The notes under the pieces: model-generated | What the model was told of the DNA's origin: nothing | Databases searched by the model: none | What the model saw: only the letters and a program-made list of their open reading frames with translations | In this document: positions 18,162 through 27,499 of the stretch, piece by piece | Position numbering within the stretch: position 1 is the first letter of the stretch | How the letters are laid out: every line of letters starts with the position of its first letter | Made by a program: the position numbers and the translations under genes | NCBI RefSeq assembly: GCF_017352115.1 | Contig: NZ_CP071448.1 | Location: forward strand, 3,880,001 to 3,944,000 | DNA from: Flavobacterium endoglycinae | GTDB lineage: Bacteria > Bacteroidota > Bacteroidia > Flavobacteriales > Flavobacteriaceae | Length of the DNA stretch: 64,000 nucleotides | Direction: 5' to 3'

Positions 18162-19967
18162 TTAGAAGCAGTAAGTGTTTTCTGCTACTAATTTATCTGC
18201 AATTTTATCTCTCAACGCTACTACGTTTGGAAGATTAGTATATTTTGTGAAACGTTTAAGTCCCATTAACATCATACGTTGTTCATCTCCTTCAGAGAAT
18301 GACGCAATTCCTTCTTTTCCTCTTAAGTTTACAATATCTACGGCTTTGTACAAGTATAATTTTGCCATTGCAATCTGCTCTTGTACTTTATCTTCACCTT
18401 GAGATTTTGCTAATTTCTCAGTTCTCAAGATTGTACTTTCAGCCATGTAGATTTCGATTAAGATATCAGCCGCTGCCATTAATAACTGTTGGTGAGAATC
18501 TAATTCTGGACCGTATTTTTGAACAGCGCTTCCAGCAACCATTAAGAAAACTTTCTTTAAGTTGGCTATAATTGTTTTTTCTTCAGAGAATAATTCTGAG
18601 AAATCTGGAGTATCAAAAGATGGAATTCCCATTAATTCTTCTTGAACTTTCATTGCTGGTCCAAGTAAATCAACGTGTCCTTTCATTGCTTTTTTGATCA
18701 GCATTCCTACAGAAAGCATTCTGTTGATTTCGTTTGTACCTTCGTAGATACGCGCGATACGAGCATCTCTCCAAGCACTTTCCATCGGAGTATCTTCAGA
18801 GAATCCCATTCCACCGAAAACCTGAATTCCTTCGTCAGAACAGTTTTGAACATCCTCAGAAACCGCTACTTTCAAGATAGAACACTCGATAGCGTATTCT
18901 TCAACACCTTTTAATTCTGCTTCTTGGTGAGAAGTTCCTTCTGCTTCACGAGCTGCGATTCTGTCTTCGATGTCTTTTGCAGCACGGTAAGAAGCACTTT
19001 CTCCAGCGTAAGCATTTGTTGCCATTTCAGCCAATTTAGAACGGATAGCTCCAAAAGATGAAATAGAAGTATTGAACTGAATTCTTTCATTAGCATATTT
19101 TACAGCTCCAGAAGTCACTCTTCTTTGTGCATCAAGACAAGCAGCTGCCAATTTAATACGTCCAACATTTAAAGCATTCATTGCGATTTTGAAACCGTTT
19201 CCTCTTTCAGATAACATGTTTTCAACCGGAACTTTTGTTTCGTTGAAGAAAACCTGACGAGTAGAAGAAGCACGGATTCCTAATTTATGCTCTTCTTCAT
19301 TCATAGAAATTCCGTTTGAGGGATCATTTTCTACGATGAAACCTGTAATATTTTTATCATCTCCAATACGAGCAAAAACGATGAACAAGCTGCAGAAACC
19401 TGCATTCGAAATCCACATTTTTTGACCTGTAATAGAGTAGTATTTTCCATCTTCAGATAAAACTGCTTTTGTTTTTCCTGAGTTAGCATCAGATCCTGCG
19501 CCTGGCTCTGTTAAACAATAAGCACCAAACCATTCTCCAGAAGCTAATTTCGGAACGTATTTTTTCTTTTGTTCCTCAGTTCCGTAAAGTGTAATTGGCA
19601 TAGTTCCAATTCCGGTATGAGCACCAAAAGCTGTAGAGAAAGAACCTGTTGCTCCAGAAATGTAATCGCAAACTAACATTGTAGAAACGAATCCCATTCC
19701 TAATCCGCCGTATTCTTCTGGAACCGCAACTCCTAAAAGTCCCAATTCACCAGCTTTACGCATAGAAGCTTCCGTATACGCGTAATCTTTCTTTTCAAAA
19801 CGATCTTTATGCGCCCATAATTCTTTGTCTACGAACTCTTTTACAGAGTCACGCATCATTAACTGCTCTTCTGAGAAATCTTCTGGTGTAAAGATATCCT
19901 CGCATTTTGTTTCTTTAACCAAAAACTGACCGCCACGAGTCACGTTTTTTTCGATTGTATCTGCCAT
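18162..19967 (-). CDS. Acyl-CoA dehydrogenase (very-long-chain type)
   Basis: 601 residues, longer than the 380-residue basic form because of a C-terminal extension as in VLCAD-type enzymes. Family signatures include YCLTEPGAGSDANS, KMWISNAGFCSLF, IQVFGGMGFSEDTP and IYEGTNEINRML. It performs the FAD-dependent first oxidation of beta-oxidation. It is last in the operon with MarR, FadB-like and FadA genes, separated from fadA by an inserted four-helix-bundle gene. Confidence 0.93.
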   Translation of the reverse strand: MADTIEKNVTRGGQFLVKETKCEDIFTPEDFSEEQLMMRDSVKEFVDKELWAHKDRFEKKDYAYTEASMRKAGELGLLGVAVPEEYGGLGMGFVSTMLVCDYISGATGSFSTAFGAHTGIGTMPITLYGTEEQKKKYVPKLASGEWFGAYCLTEPGAGSDANSGKTKAVLSEDGKYYSITGQKMWISNAGFCSLFIVFARIGDDKNITGFIVENDPSNGISMNEEEHKLGIRASSTRQVFFNETKVPVENMLSERGNGFKIAMNALNVGRIKLAAACLDAQRRVTSGAVKYANERIQFNTSISSFGAIRSKLAEMATNAYAGESASYRAAKDIEDRIAAREAEGTSHQEAELKGVEEYAIECSILKVAVSEDVQNCSDEGIQVFGGMGFSEDTPMESAWRDARIARIYEGTNEINRMLSVGMLIKKAMKGHVDLLGPAMKVQEELMGIPSFDTPDFSELFSEEKTIIANLKKVFLMVAGSAVQKYGPELDSHQQLLMAAADILIEIYMAESTILRTEKLAKSQGEDKVQEQIAMAKLYLYKAVDIVNLRGKEGIASFSEGDEQRMMLMGLKRFTKYTNLPNVVALRDKIADKLVAENTYCF

Positions 19968-19986
19968 TTTGTTTTTGTTTTTTATG

Positions 19987-20019
19987 AAAGAAAATAGAAT
20001 ATAGAGTATAGAAAATAGA
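19987..20019. repeat. Left arm of inverted repeat flanking the four-helix-bundle gene
   Basis: This AT-rich arm is the inverted copy of 20485-20517. By hand count 29 of 33 positions match. Confidence 0.7.
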
Positions 20020-20022
20020 CTT

Positions 20023-20373
20023 TTACTTTAGTCCGTTTTGAAAACCCATTGTCATTCTTTGGAATTCTTCTATTTTAATTTCTAATTGGTTAAATTGTAT
20101 CTCGTTTATATATTTTCTATGTTTAGCAATCAATAATTGTGTAATTAGTTCAAATGAAGAGCCAAGAGAGATGTCTAAAAAGTGACTAAAAGACTTATCA
20201 GTTCTTGAAGATCCTTCAGCAATATTACTAGGCATCGAAACCGAACATCTGCTTATTTGAGAACTTAAATCGTATCGTTCATGTTTTGGAAATTCTATTA
20301 ATATGTCTGAAATTTCATTGGCAATTGCTATTCCGATCTTCCAAATCTTTAAGTTCTTATAATTATGTCTCAT
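20023..20373 (-). CDS. Four-helix-bundle protein (23S rRNA intervening-sequence family)
   Basis: 116 residues. YKNLKIWKIGIAIANEISDI, PKHERYDLSSQISRCSVSMP and SNIAEGSSR are the hallmarks of the TIGR02436 four-helix-bundle family, first known from 23S rRNA intervening sequences and related to the Avd protein of diversity-generating retroelements. It interrupts the fadA-acyl-CoA-dehydrogenase operon on the same strand and is enclosed by an inverted repeat, so it looks like an inserted unit. Its function is unknown. Confidence 0.88.
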   Translation of the reverse strand: MRHNYKNLKIWKIGIAIANEISDILIEFPKHERYDLSSQISRCSVSMPSNIAEGSSRTDKSFSHFLDISLGSSFELITQLLIAKHRKYINEIQFNQLEIKIEEFQRMTMGFQNGLK

Positions 20374-20484
20374 GTTTTTTTGAGTTCAAGGTAAGAAAAT
20401 AAAAAGTAAGAATTTTACTATTTTATTTGTTTTCGAAACTTTTTATCATTCCAAAAAGTATATCTCTTTCTTATCAAGAAAACA

Positions 20485-20517
20485 TCTATTCTCTTTATTC
20501 TATATTCTATTCTCTTT
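20485..20517. repeat. Right arm of inverted repeat flanking the four-helix-bundle gene
   Basis: Partner of 19987-20019. It abuts the stop codon of fadA. Confidence 0.7.
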
Positions 20518-21699
20518 TTAAAGAACTTCGTAAATCCCCGCACTTCCTTGCCCAGTACCTACGCACATAGAAACAATTCCGTATTTATTACCTCTGCGTT
20601 TCATCTCATCAAATAACTGAACAGAAAGTTTAGCGCCAGTACAACCTAGAGGATGTCCTAAAGAAATTGCTCCACCGTTTACGTTTACGATATCTGGGTT
20701 TAAGCCTAATTCACGAGTTACAGCTAAAGCTTGAGAAGCAAAAGCCTCGTTTAATTCGATTAATTCGATATCGTTTAATGTTAATCCTGCTTGTTTTAAG
20801 GCTTTCGGAATTGCTTTCACAGGTCCAATACCCATAATTCTTGGCTCGACACCAGAAGAAGCAAAGTTTACCAAACGTGCAATTGGCTCAAGGTTTAATT
20901 CTTTTACCATGTCTTCACTCATGATTAAAACGAAAGCAGCACCGTCGCTCATTTGAGAAGAGTTACCAGCAGTTACACTTCCGTCCGCAGCAAAAACGGG
21001 TCTTAAGCCTGCTAAAGCTTCTTTAGAAGTTCCAGCTCTTGGTCCTTCGTCTTTATTCACTACGTATGATTTCGTTTCTTTTTTACCATTTTCGTTAATG
21101 AAAGTCTGCTCAACCGTAATTGGAACGATTTGTTTGTCAAATTTTCCTTCTGCTTGTGCTTTTAAAGCTTTCATGTGAGAATTGTAAGCAAACTCATCCT
21201 GATCTTCTCTGGAAACATTGTACTGTTTAGCAACCGCTTCGGCAGTGAGACCCATTCCCCAGTAGTAATCTTCGTGACCTGCAGCAGCAACTTTATAATC
21301 CGGAGTTGGTTTGTAACCTCCCATCGGAATATAACTCATACTTTCTGCACCACCAGCAATGATACAATCTGCCATTCCTGATTGGATTTTAGCCGTTGCC
21401 ATTCCGATAGTTTCCAATCCAGATGCACAGTAACGGTTTACTGTAACTCCAGGAACGTCTTCTACTTTTAATCCCATTAAAGAGATCAAACGACCAACGT
21501 TAAGTCCTTGTTCTGCTTCTGGCATTGCATTTCCAACCATAACGTCATCAATACGTTTTTTGTCAAAATCAGGCAGTTCATTCATCATAAACTGAATGGT
21601 TTCCGCAGCTAATTCATCAGGTCTTTTAAATCTAAAAACACCTTTTGGAGCTTTTCCAACTGCTGTTCTATATGCTTTTACTATATATGCTGTTTTCAT
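20518..21699 (-). CDS. fadA: Acetyl-CoA C-acyltransferase (3-ketoacyl-CoA thiolase)
   Basis: 393 residues. The nucleophile is C91 in VNRYCASGLETI, and H349 in SLGHPLGCTGAK with C379 in MCVGTGQGSAG completes the thiolase active site. It cleaves 3-ketoacyl-CoA to acetyl-CoA and a shortened acyl-CoA. It is second to the FadB-like gene in the operon. Confidence 0.96.
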   Translation of the reverse strand: MKTAYIVKAYRTAVGKAPKGVFRFKRPDELAAETIQFMMNELPDFDKKRIDDVMVGNAMPEAEQGLNVGRLISLMGLKVEDVPGVTVNRYCASGLETIGMATAKIQSGMADCIIAGGAESMSYIPMGGYKPTPDYKVAAAGHEDYYWGMGLTAEAVAKQYNVSREDQDEFAYNSHMKALKAQAEGKFDKQIVPITVEQTFINENGKKETKSYVVNKDEGPRAGTSKEALAGLRPVFAADGSVTAGNSSQMSDGAAFVLIMSEDMVKELNLEPIARLVNFASSGVEPRIMGIGPVKAIPKALKQAGLTLNDIELIELNEAFASQALAVTRELGLNPDIVNVNGGAISLGHPLGCTGAKLSVQLFDEMKRRGNKYGIVSMCVGTGQGSAGIYEVL

Positions 21700-21719
21700 T
21701 TGTTTTTTGTTTTTTAAGA

Positions 21720-21802
21720 TTGGTAGAAGAAAGATGCAAGAAGCAAGATTTCAAAACAGAGTTTTGTCTTTTCTCTTGCTTCTTTCTTCTTTTTATCTAT
21801 TT
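21720..21802. repeat. Palindromic intergenic repeat between fadB-like and fadA genes
   Basis: AGAAGAAAG...GAAGCAAGA on the left pairs with TCTTGCTTCTTTCTTCT on the right. The element lies inside the operon, so its RNA would form a hairpin between the two coding regions. Confidence 0.6.
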
Positions 21803-21804
21803 GT

Positions 21805-24195
21805 CTAGTTACGAAGTGGTTTTCCTTTAGTCAACATGTATTGAATTCTCTCTAAAGTTTTACGCTCTGTACATAAACTCAAGAAAGCTTCACGTTCGAT
21901 ATCTAATAAATATTGTTCAGATACTAAAGTTGCTTCAGATAAGTCACCACCAGCCATTACGTAAGCTAGTTTATTAGCGATTTTTTTGTCGTGTTCAGAA
22001 ATGTATTTTCCAGCTTCCATTTGATCCGTTCCCACTAAGAACATCCCTAAAGCTTGTTTTCCTAAAACTTTAATATCATTTCTTCTGATTGGCTGCGTGT
22101 AACCCGCTTCTGCCATTAACAAAGCATGTTTCTTAGCTTCCGCAATCTGACGGTCTTTGTTTACTACGATGATATCTTTACCATGTTGTAAAAGTCCTGT
22201 ATCAAAAGCTTCATAACCAGAAGTTGAAACTTTTGCCATCGCGATTGTTAAGAAATACTCTTGCAGAACGTTCAATTCCACATCATTTTTGCGGAACAAA
22301 TCTGAAGCTCTTAAAGTCAATTCTTTAGAACCACCACCGCCAGGAATAACTCCAACACCAAATTCAACTAATCCCATATACGTTTCTGCAGCAGCAACCA
22401 CTTTATCAGCATGTAAACTCATTTCGCATCCACCACCAAAAGTCATTCCGTGAGGCGCAACTATTACTGGAATTGAAGAGTAACGAACACGCATCATAGT
22501 GTCTTGAAACAATTTGATAGCCATATTCAATTCGTCATATTCTTGCTCAACTGCCATCATGAAAATCATTCCGATATTAGCTCCTACAGAGAAATTCGCA
22601 GCTTGGTTTCCAATAACTAAACCTTGATGTTCTTTTTCAGCTAATTCAATTGCTTTATTAATCGCTGAAAGAACGTCACCGCCAATCGTATTCATTTTAG
22701 ATTGGAATTCTAAGTTTAAGATTCCGTCTCCTAAATCTTGGATGATTGCTCCGCTATTGCTCCAAACTTTTTTGCTTTCGCGAATGTTGTTTAGGATAAT
22801 GAAAGAATCTTGTCCAGGAACTTTTACCTGAGATTTTGTTGGAAGGTTATAGAAATAAGTAGCACCTTCTTTTACAGTATAGAAACTCTCGCTTCCAGAA
22901 GCTAACATTTCGTTTACCCATGCAGCAGGCTCTAAACCTTCTGCTTTCATGATTTCGATTCCTTTTGCAACACCAATGGCATCCCAGATTTCGAATGGGC
23001 CATTTTCCCATCCAAAACCAGCTTTCATAGCGTCGTCTATTTTGTATAATTCGTCTGAGATTTCAGGAATTCTGTTGGAAACATAAGCAAACATTCCGGC
23101 GAAACTCTTACGGTAGAATTCTCCCGCTTTGTCTGTTCCTTTTACTAAAACTTTAAAACGATTAATAGGTTTATCAATAGTTTTAGTTAATTCTAAAGTG
23201 GCAAAATTTGCTTTTTTTGCAGCGCGGTATTCTAATGTATCTAAGTCAAGAGAAAGAATATCTTTATCTACTTTTTTGTAGAAACCTTGTCCAGTTTTGC
23301 TTCCTAACCAATTATTTTCCATCATTTTGTTGATGAAATCTGGAAGTTTGAACAATTCGTGTTGCTCGTCAGTTGGACAGTTTTCGTAAATACCGTTGGC
23401 AACGTGTACCAAAGTATCTAAACCAACAACGTCAACTGTACGGAAAGTAGCCGATTTTGGACGGCCAATAACTGGTCCGGTCAATTTATCCACTTCTTCA
23501 ATCGTTAATCCCATTTCTTTAACTAAATGGAATAAACTCTGAATTCCGTAAATACCAATTCTGTTTCCAATAAATGCAGGAGTATCTTTGGCAACAACCG
23601 AAGTTTTTCCTAAGAATTTAGAACCATATTCGTTTAAGAAATCCAATACTTCAGTAGAAGTTTTTGGACCAGGAATAATTTCAAATAATTTTAAGTAACG
23701 TGCAGGGTTAAAAAAGTGCGTTCCGCAGAAGTGCTGTTGGAAATCTTCGCTTCTTCCTTCGCTCATAAAGTGAATTGGAATACCAGAAGTATTAGAAGTA
23801 ACCAAAGTTCCCGGTTTGCGGAATTTGTCGATTTGTTCGAATACTAATTTCTTAACGTCCAAACGCTCTACTACCACCTCGATAATCCAGTCAACATTAG
23901 CAATTTTTGCCATATCGTCTGTCGTATTTCCAGTAGTAATTCGGCTTGCAAATTTCTGACTGTAAATAGGAGAGGGTTTCGATTTTAATGAGTTCGCCAA
24001 ATGGTCATTTACCACACGGTTGCGAACGGCTTTGCTTTCAAGCGTTAATCCTTTTTTAGCTTCAGCTTCTGTCAACTCGCGAGGAACGATGTCAAGCAGT
24101 AAAACTTCAACACCAATATTGGCAAAATGACAAGCTATACCCGAACCCATAATTCCGGATCCAATTACAGCAACTTTTTTAATTGTGCGTTTCAT
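21805..24195 (-). CDS. 3-hydroxyacyl-CoA dehydrogenase / enoyl-CoA hydratase fusion
   Basis: 796 residues. The N-terminal NAD-binding Rossmann domain starts KKVAVIGSGIMGSGIACHFA, followed by the 3HCDH C-terminal domain (GNRIGIYGIQSLFHLVKEMG, TGQGFYKK). An enoyl-CoA hydratase/crotonase domain follows at about 475-700 (NQAANFSVGANIGMIF, HGMTFGGGCEMSLHADKVVA). Domain order is reversed relative to E. coli FadB, as usual in Bacteroidota. It carries out steps two and three of beta-oxidation. Confidence 0.93.
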   Translation of the reverse strand: MKRTIKKVAVIGSGIMGSGIACHFANIGVEVLLLDIVPRELTEAEAKKGLTLESKAVRNRVVNDHLANSLKSKPSPIYSQKFASRITTGNTTDDMAKIANVDWIIEVVVERLDVKKLVFEQIDKFRKPGTLVTSNTSGIPIHFMSEGRSEDFQQHFCGTHFFNPARYLKLFEIIPGPKTSTEVLDFLNEYGSKFLGKTSVVAKDTPAFIGNRIGIYGIQSLFHLVKEMGLTIEEVDKLTGPVIGRPKSATFRTVDVVGLDTLVHVANGIYENCPTDEQHELFKLPDFINKMMENNWLGSKTGQGFYKKVDKDILSLDLDTLEYRAAKKANFATLELTKTIDKPINRFKVLVKGTDKAGEFYRKSFAGMFAYVSNRIPEISDELYKIDDAMKAGFGWENGPFEIWDAIGVAKGIEIMKAEGLEPAAWVNEMLASGSESFYTVKEGATYFYNLPTKSQVKVPGQDSFIILNNIRESKKVWSNSGAIIQDLGDGILNLEFQSKMNTIGGDVLSAINKAIELAEKEHQGLVIGNQAANFSVGANIGMIFMMAVEQEYDELNMAIKLFQDTMMRVRYSSIPVIVAPHGMTFGGGCEMSLHADKVVAAAETYMGLVEFGVGVIPGGGGSKELTLRASDLFRKNDVELNVLQEYFLTIAMAKVSTSGYEAFDTGLLQHGKDIIVVNKDRQIAEAKKHALLMAEAGYTQPIRRNDIKVLGKQALGMFLVGTDQMEAGKYISEHDKKIANKLAYVMAGGDLSEATLVSEQYLLDIEREAFLSLCTERKTLERIQYMLTKGKPLRN

Positions 24196-24233
24196 ACTTT
24201 GTTATTTGTTTGTAGGAGCAAATGAATCGTTGA

Positions 24234-24692
24234 TTATTCGTTTGCTGTGTTTTCTGTTTGATTAAATATGTTTTTGTCCTGAATTAATTCGTTGATAATT
24301 TCCGAAACTTCGATAAAATGTTTCAGCTTTTCGTCTGATACATGCTTTCTAACGGTTTCATTAAACTTCAGAACTGTATTTTTAGATAATTCTCTTTTTT
24401 CTTTTCCAAATTCGGTTAGGTATATTAAAACACCTCTTCCGTCGCTTGGGTTTTTTTTGCGAACAATCAAGCCTTTGTCTTCCATAGATTTTAAAGTTCT
24501 GGTTAAGCTTGTGGCTTCCATTCCCATTCTTGGCCCTAAAGCGGTCGATGGAGTTCCTTCTTCTTTGTCAATACTTAACAGAGCAAATCCGGTTGCCATT
24601 GTAGCATCGTATTTTGCCGCCTCTTCATTATACATTCTTGAAACAGCCTGCCATGTTGCTCTCAAAATATAATCTATCGTTTTGTCTTTCAT
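24234..24692 (-). CDS. MarR family regulator of the fatty-acid oxidation operon
   Basis: 152 residues with a winged helix (ATSLTRTLKSMEDKGLIVRK, SDGRGVLIYLTEFGKE). It is the first gene of the beta-oxidation operon, 38 bp upstream of the fadB-like gene. By position it probably represses the operon until fatty acids or acyl-CoAs bind. Effector and operator are not visible. Confidence 0.88.
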   Translation of the reverse strand: MKDKTIDYILRATWQAVSRMYNEEAAKYDATMATGFALLSIDKEEGTPSTALGPRMGMEATSLTRTLKSMEDKGLIVRKKNPSDGRGVLIYLTEFGKEKRELSKNTVLKFNETVRKHVSDEKLKHFIEVSEIINELIQDKNIFNQTENTANE

Positions 24693-24912
24693 AGGTAACT
24701 ATATCGATTTCAAATATAAAGAAAAAATACTATGCATGCATATTATTTTTTCATAAATTTTTGGTTAGTTAATTATTTTCCCTGATTTACTGGGTTTTGC
24801 GGTTATTTTATTTTGAAATATACTATTCTTTTCTTGGATTTTAACAATTTTAATGCTGTAAAAATCCTTTTTTAGTTTTTAAAACGCATTTAATTCTGTA
24901 TTCTGTAAAAAA

Positions 24913-25950
24913 TTATGTATTTATTTCAGTTGGTTCTTCTGAATTATAGCGAGAAATAGCGTCCTGAAGTATCTTTTTCATACGATTTCTCAGACCTTCT
25001 GGCCTTAAAATCTCCAAACAGCTTCCGAAACCTAATAGTAGACGTTCCATTTCATAATTTGGTATTACATATATATGTATAATAACACTTCCGTCTTCAT
25101 TTTGCTTAATTATGCGCTGAGAAGTATGTAAAGGTTTGGTAAGCACATAAGGCGCATTCGAAGCATCGACCCATAATTCAATACGTCTAGCTTTTAAACC
25201 CGAATTGACCGTAACGCCAATTACATCTTTATAATAAATGTCAGCATCAAAATCTTCTTCTAAATAAGGATGATTAAAATCGTAATCAATTGAAATAATT
25301 CTGTCCAACGCTAAATTGGTAATGGGCTGTGATGCTTTTTTCTTTCCAATCAAAAACCAACGATTGTTAAACTCCTTCAAAATAAAAGGATGAAAATGGA
25401 ATTTCGTTTCTTCTCTCGATTTAAAAGATTTATAAGTAATAATCAGAACCATTTTTTTGATAATTGCCTGATAAATTTCGTCCAGATAATGAAGTCCTTT
25501 TAATTTTTCGTTTTTATCCAAATAAATAACGGGTTTGGTATGCGATTTTTCGGCGTAGATTTTATCTTCTAATCGTTGTAAAATATCCGATACATCGTTA
25601 AAAAGAGAGAAATCTTTGAACTGCTTCAACATGGAAACGGTTTCGGTTAAAACATTCATGTCGGTTTCCGTCAGCGGAATATCCGTTATCGAAAAATCTT
25701 CGTCTTCATATTTATAATACTTTTTATCGTAAACTACAATTGGAGCATTGTATCCCAATTTTTCGCTTCGCATCATCTGAATGTCCATTTGAATGGTTCG
25801 TTTACTAATTGGAATTTTGCGTCCCTCATATTCTTCTAAGGCCTGAGAACAACATTCGATTAAATCTTCAAGTGTCCATTGTCTGTACTTATTTTGCAGA
25901 CATTTGTCGATTGTTTTATAGCGGATTAAGGCGTTTTTGTTTTGTGACAT
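24913..25950 (-). CDS. WYL-domain transcriptional regulator
   Basis: 345 residues from the ATG complementary to 25948-25950 (MSQNKNALIRYKTIDKCLQN). Seven extra codons upstream run into an intergenic palindrome and are unlikely. The N-terminal winged helix (about 1-75) is followed by a WYL domain (about 145-250) with HFHPFILKEFNNRWFLIGKK, and a WCX C-terminal domain (VIPNYEMERLLLGFGSCLEI). WYL regulators control many stress and defence loci. It is the leftmost gene of the RNA-repair region and a candidate reader of the shared dyad promoters; that link is inference. Confidence 0.88.
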   Translation of the reverse strand: MSQNKNALIRYKTIDKCLQNKYRQWTLEDLIECCSQALEEYEGRKIPISKRTIQMDIQMMRSEKLGYNAPIVVYDKKYYKYEDEDFSITDIPLTETDMNVLTETVSMLKQFKDFSLFNDVSDILQRLEDKIYAEKSHTKPVIYLDKNEKLKGLHYLDEIYQAIIKKMVLIITYKSFKSREETKFHFHPFILKEFNNRWFLIGKKKASQPITNLALDRIISIDYDFNHPYLEEDFDADIYYKDVIGVTVNSGLKARRIELWVDASNAPYVLTKPLHTSQRIIKQNEDGSVIIHIYVIPNYEMERLLLGFGSCLEILRPEGLRNRMKKILQDAISRYNSEEPTEINT

Positions 25951-25964
25951 ATTGTGTGTGTTTG

Positions 25965-26151
25965 CTCGCAAAGTCGCGAAGACGCAAAGTTTTTTAATTC
26001 AATGATTATTAAGATTTGTTCCACGCAGATTTAAAAATGATTTAGGCAGATTCAGCAGATTATTTGAAAAAATAAAAATCTTTTTAGATCTGCTCTAATC
26101 TGTAGAATCTGCGTGAAACAAAAAAACTTTGCGACTTCGCGACTTTGCGAG
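25965..26151. repeat. Nested palindromic intergenic element
   Basis: The outer arms CTCGCAAAGTCGCGAAG... (from 25965) and ...CTTCGCGACTTTGCGAG (to 26151) are inverted copies with one mismatch over 31 bases. An inner pair, CCACGCAGATT near 26021 and AATCTGCGTG near 26106, is also inverted. The layout resembles REP- or MITE-like elements common in flavobacterial intergenic DNA. Confidence 0.8.
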
Positions 26152-26153
26152 AA

Positions 26154-26777
26154 TTATTTTTTTCTTTCTAAATAACTTATTTCTTTTTCAATATTTCGTC
26201 TCGCTTTCTCTTCATATAAACCTCTGAATTCCTCCGTTTGAAAAATAAATTCATATTCAAGAAAATGTTTCAATGCTTTTGCACGCCCAGGTTTATAGAG
26301 AAAATCAGGATAAATGCGGTATTCTTTTCGTATTTGCTCAAAATAGATTTTATAATCTTCCCAGTCTTTGGCAAGAATTTTCAAATCAAAATCAATTAGC
26401 CAATTAATATCTTCATTTGAATTATGTGCATGAAGCTGTGTTGCACAGATGGCATCAAACACGAATTGCTTATCTAAATGGTGTTTTTCAGATAAAATAG
26501 ACAAAGCAAACTCGGCACTTTTTAATTCATTATCTTTTTTTGAAGCCGAATACACAACATCATGATAAAAAATAGAAAATAATATTTCATTCGGATTTTG
26601 AATACGATCGCGATAGGTTTCAAAACTCTCAATCATTTCTTCTAAGTGCATCAGATTATGATAATGTCTTGATTTCTTGGAATATGCTTTTTCTAAATCA
26701 GTCCAGTTTTGCTGAATTTCATTTTCTGAAAAGCCAATATTTAGAAGTAAATCGGTATAGATTTTTTTTAAAATCAT
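26154..26777 (-). CDS. HD-domain predicted metal-dependent phosphohydrolase
   Basis: 207 residues from the ATG complementary to 26775-26777 (MILKKIYTDLLLNIGFSENE). A 30-codon upstream extension runs through a palindromic repeat and is unlikely. The metal site shows as RHYHNLMHLEEMIE, then FSIFYHDVVYSAS with the HD pair. Such small HD proteins are predicted phosphohydrolases of unknown substrate. It is convergent with the RNA-repair genes' direction and placed beside the WYL gene. Confidence 0.8.
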   Translation of the reverse strand: MILKKIYTDLLLNIGFSENEIQQNWTDLEKAYSKKSRHYHNLMHLEEMIESFETYRDRIQNPNEILFSIFYHDVVYSASKKDNELKSAEFALSILSEKHHLDKQFVFDAICATQLHAHNSNEDINWLIDFDLKILAKDWEDYKIYFEQIRKEYRIYPDFLYKPGRAKALKHFLEYEFIFQTEEFRGLYEEKARRNIEKEISYLERKK

Positions 26778-26848
26778 ATTAATAGGTGTTTGAATAGAGC
26801 TTCGGAGAAACGAAATATTTATAACCAATTTATAAGACCAAATCGTAA

Positions 26849-26955
26849 AGCTCCAGCGGAGCGACACTTTATGAAAAATATTTCACCCCGCTAGGGCTCT
26901 TTGCTAACAATCATAAAATAGCTATAAATATGCCGTCCCGCTGGAACTTATAAGC
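26849..26955. repeat. REP-like palindromic element
   Basis: AGCTCCAGCGGAGCGAC and CCGTCCCGCTGGAACTT are imperfect inverted copies, with CCCCGCTAGGGCT between them. It is typical of GC-richer flavobacterial intergenic palindromes. Confidence 0.65.
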
Positions 26956-27000
26956 TGTTGCCAAATAAATGTTTTACTCAAATTTAAAATTCTTTTTTTA

Positions 27001-27038
27001 CTGCGCAAAATAATTGCGTAGTGGTTTAGAAATCTTTG
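27001..27038 (+). promoter_or_regulatory. Dyad promoter P1 of the RNA-repair regulon
   Basis: Dyad CTGCGCA-N7-TGCGTAG with its right-half TTG at 27014-27016. Exactly 14 nt follow, then the -7-like AATCTTTG at 27031-27038. The next start codon is at 27060. Five further sites have the same geometry. Confidence 0.8.
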
Positions 27039-27059
27039 TCCTATCAAAATGAAACAATT

Positions 27060-27485
27060 ATGAAGACTATAAAAATTTATTGTAAAGAATGTGAAATTGA
27101 ATTGACTTCTGAGTTAACAGAATTTCCTGAAACAAATTTACATTGGGAAGATTATGATCAGAGTATTATAGAAAAAGGGAAATTTTCATTTTTAAAAAAT
27201 ACAGGATCAAACAAAGAGTCTATTGTAGTTGCGATCGATGATTATAATTTAGTAAATCATTCTGATAACTACAGATTTTATGGATGTTGCAGAAGTGACG
27301 GCACAAATGGTTTAAATAAACTTTGCGTTAATGGTCACGAAGTTGCAACAGAATTTTCGGATTGTTGGACAGGACATTATATTGAATTCGATGATGATAA
27401 AGTAATTATTGAAGAAAAAAATAGAACAATAGTATTTCTAAAAAATGAAACAAAAAATTTACTGCGCAAAATAATTGCGTACTAG
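27060..27485 (+). CDS. Small Cys-containing hypothetical protein
   Basis: 141 residues from ATG 27060 (MKTIKIYCKECEIELTSELT), 21 bp after the -7 element of promoter P1. A TTG at 27036 lies inside the promoter and is rejected. Cysteines CKEC (8-11) and YGCCRSDG may bind metal. The gene lies between two near-identical promoter copies, and its last residues (LLRKIIAY) are encoded by the second copy, as if gene plus promoter had been duplicated or inserted. No family is recognised. Confidence 0.7.
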   Translation: MKTIKIYCKECEIELTSELTEFPETNLHWEDYDQSIIEKGKFSFLKNTGSNKESIVVAIDDYNLVNHSDNYRFYGCCRSDGTNGLNKLCVNGHEVATEFSDCWTGHYIEFDDDKVIIEEKNRTIVFLKNETKNLLRKIIAY

Positions 27486-27499
27486 TTTAGAAATCTTTG
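27462..27499 (+). promoter_or_regulatory. Dyad promoter P2, upstream of the Y-RNA-like array
   Basis: CTGCGCA-N7-TGCGTAC with TTG at 27475-27477, then 14 nt, then AATCTTTG at 27492-27499. It overlaps the 3' end of the preceding gene. Transcription would begin near 27507, just before module 1 of the ncRNA array. Confidence 0.8.

Noticed and set aside
20023..20373. Avd component of a diversity-generating retroelement
   Set aside because: No reverse transcriptase or template/variable repeat is in the window; the gene fits the generic four-helix-bundle family.
27036..27059. Earlier TTG start of the 27060 gene
   Set aside because: It lies inside the -7 element of promoter P1; the ATG at 27060 has the same spacing as at the other regulon promoters.
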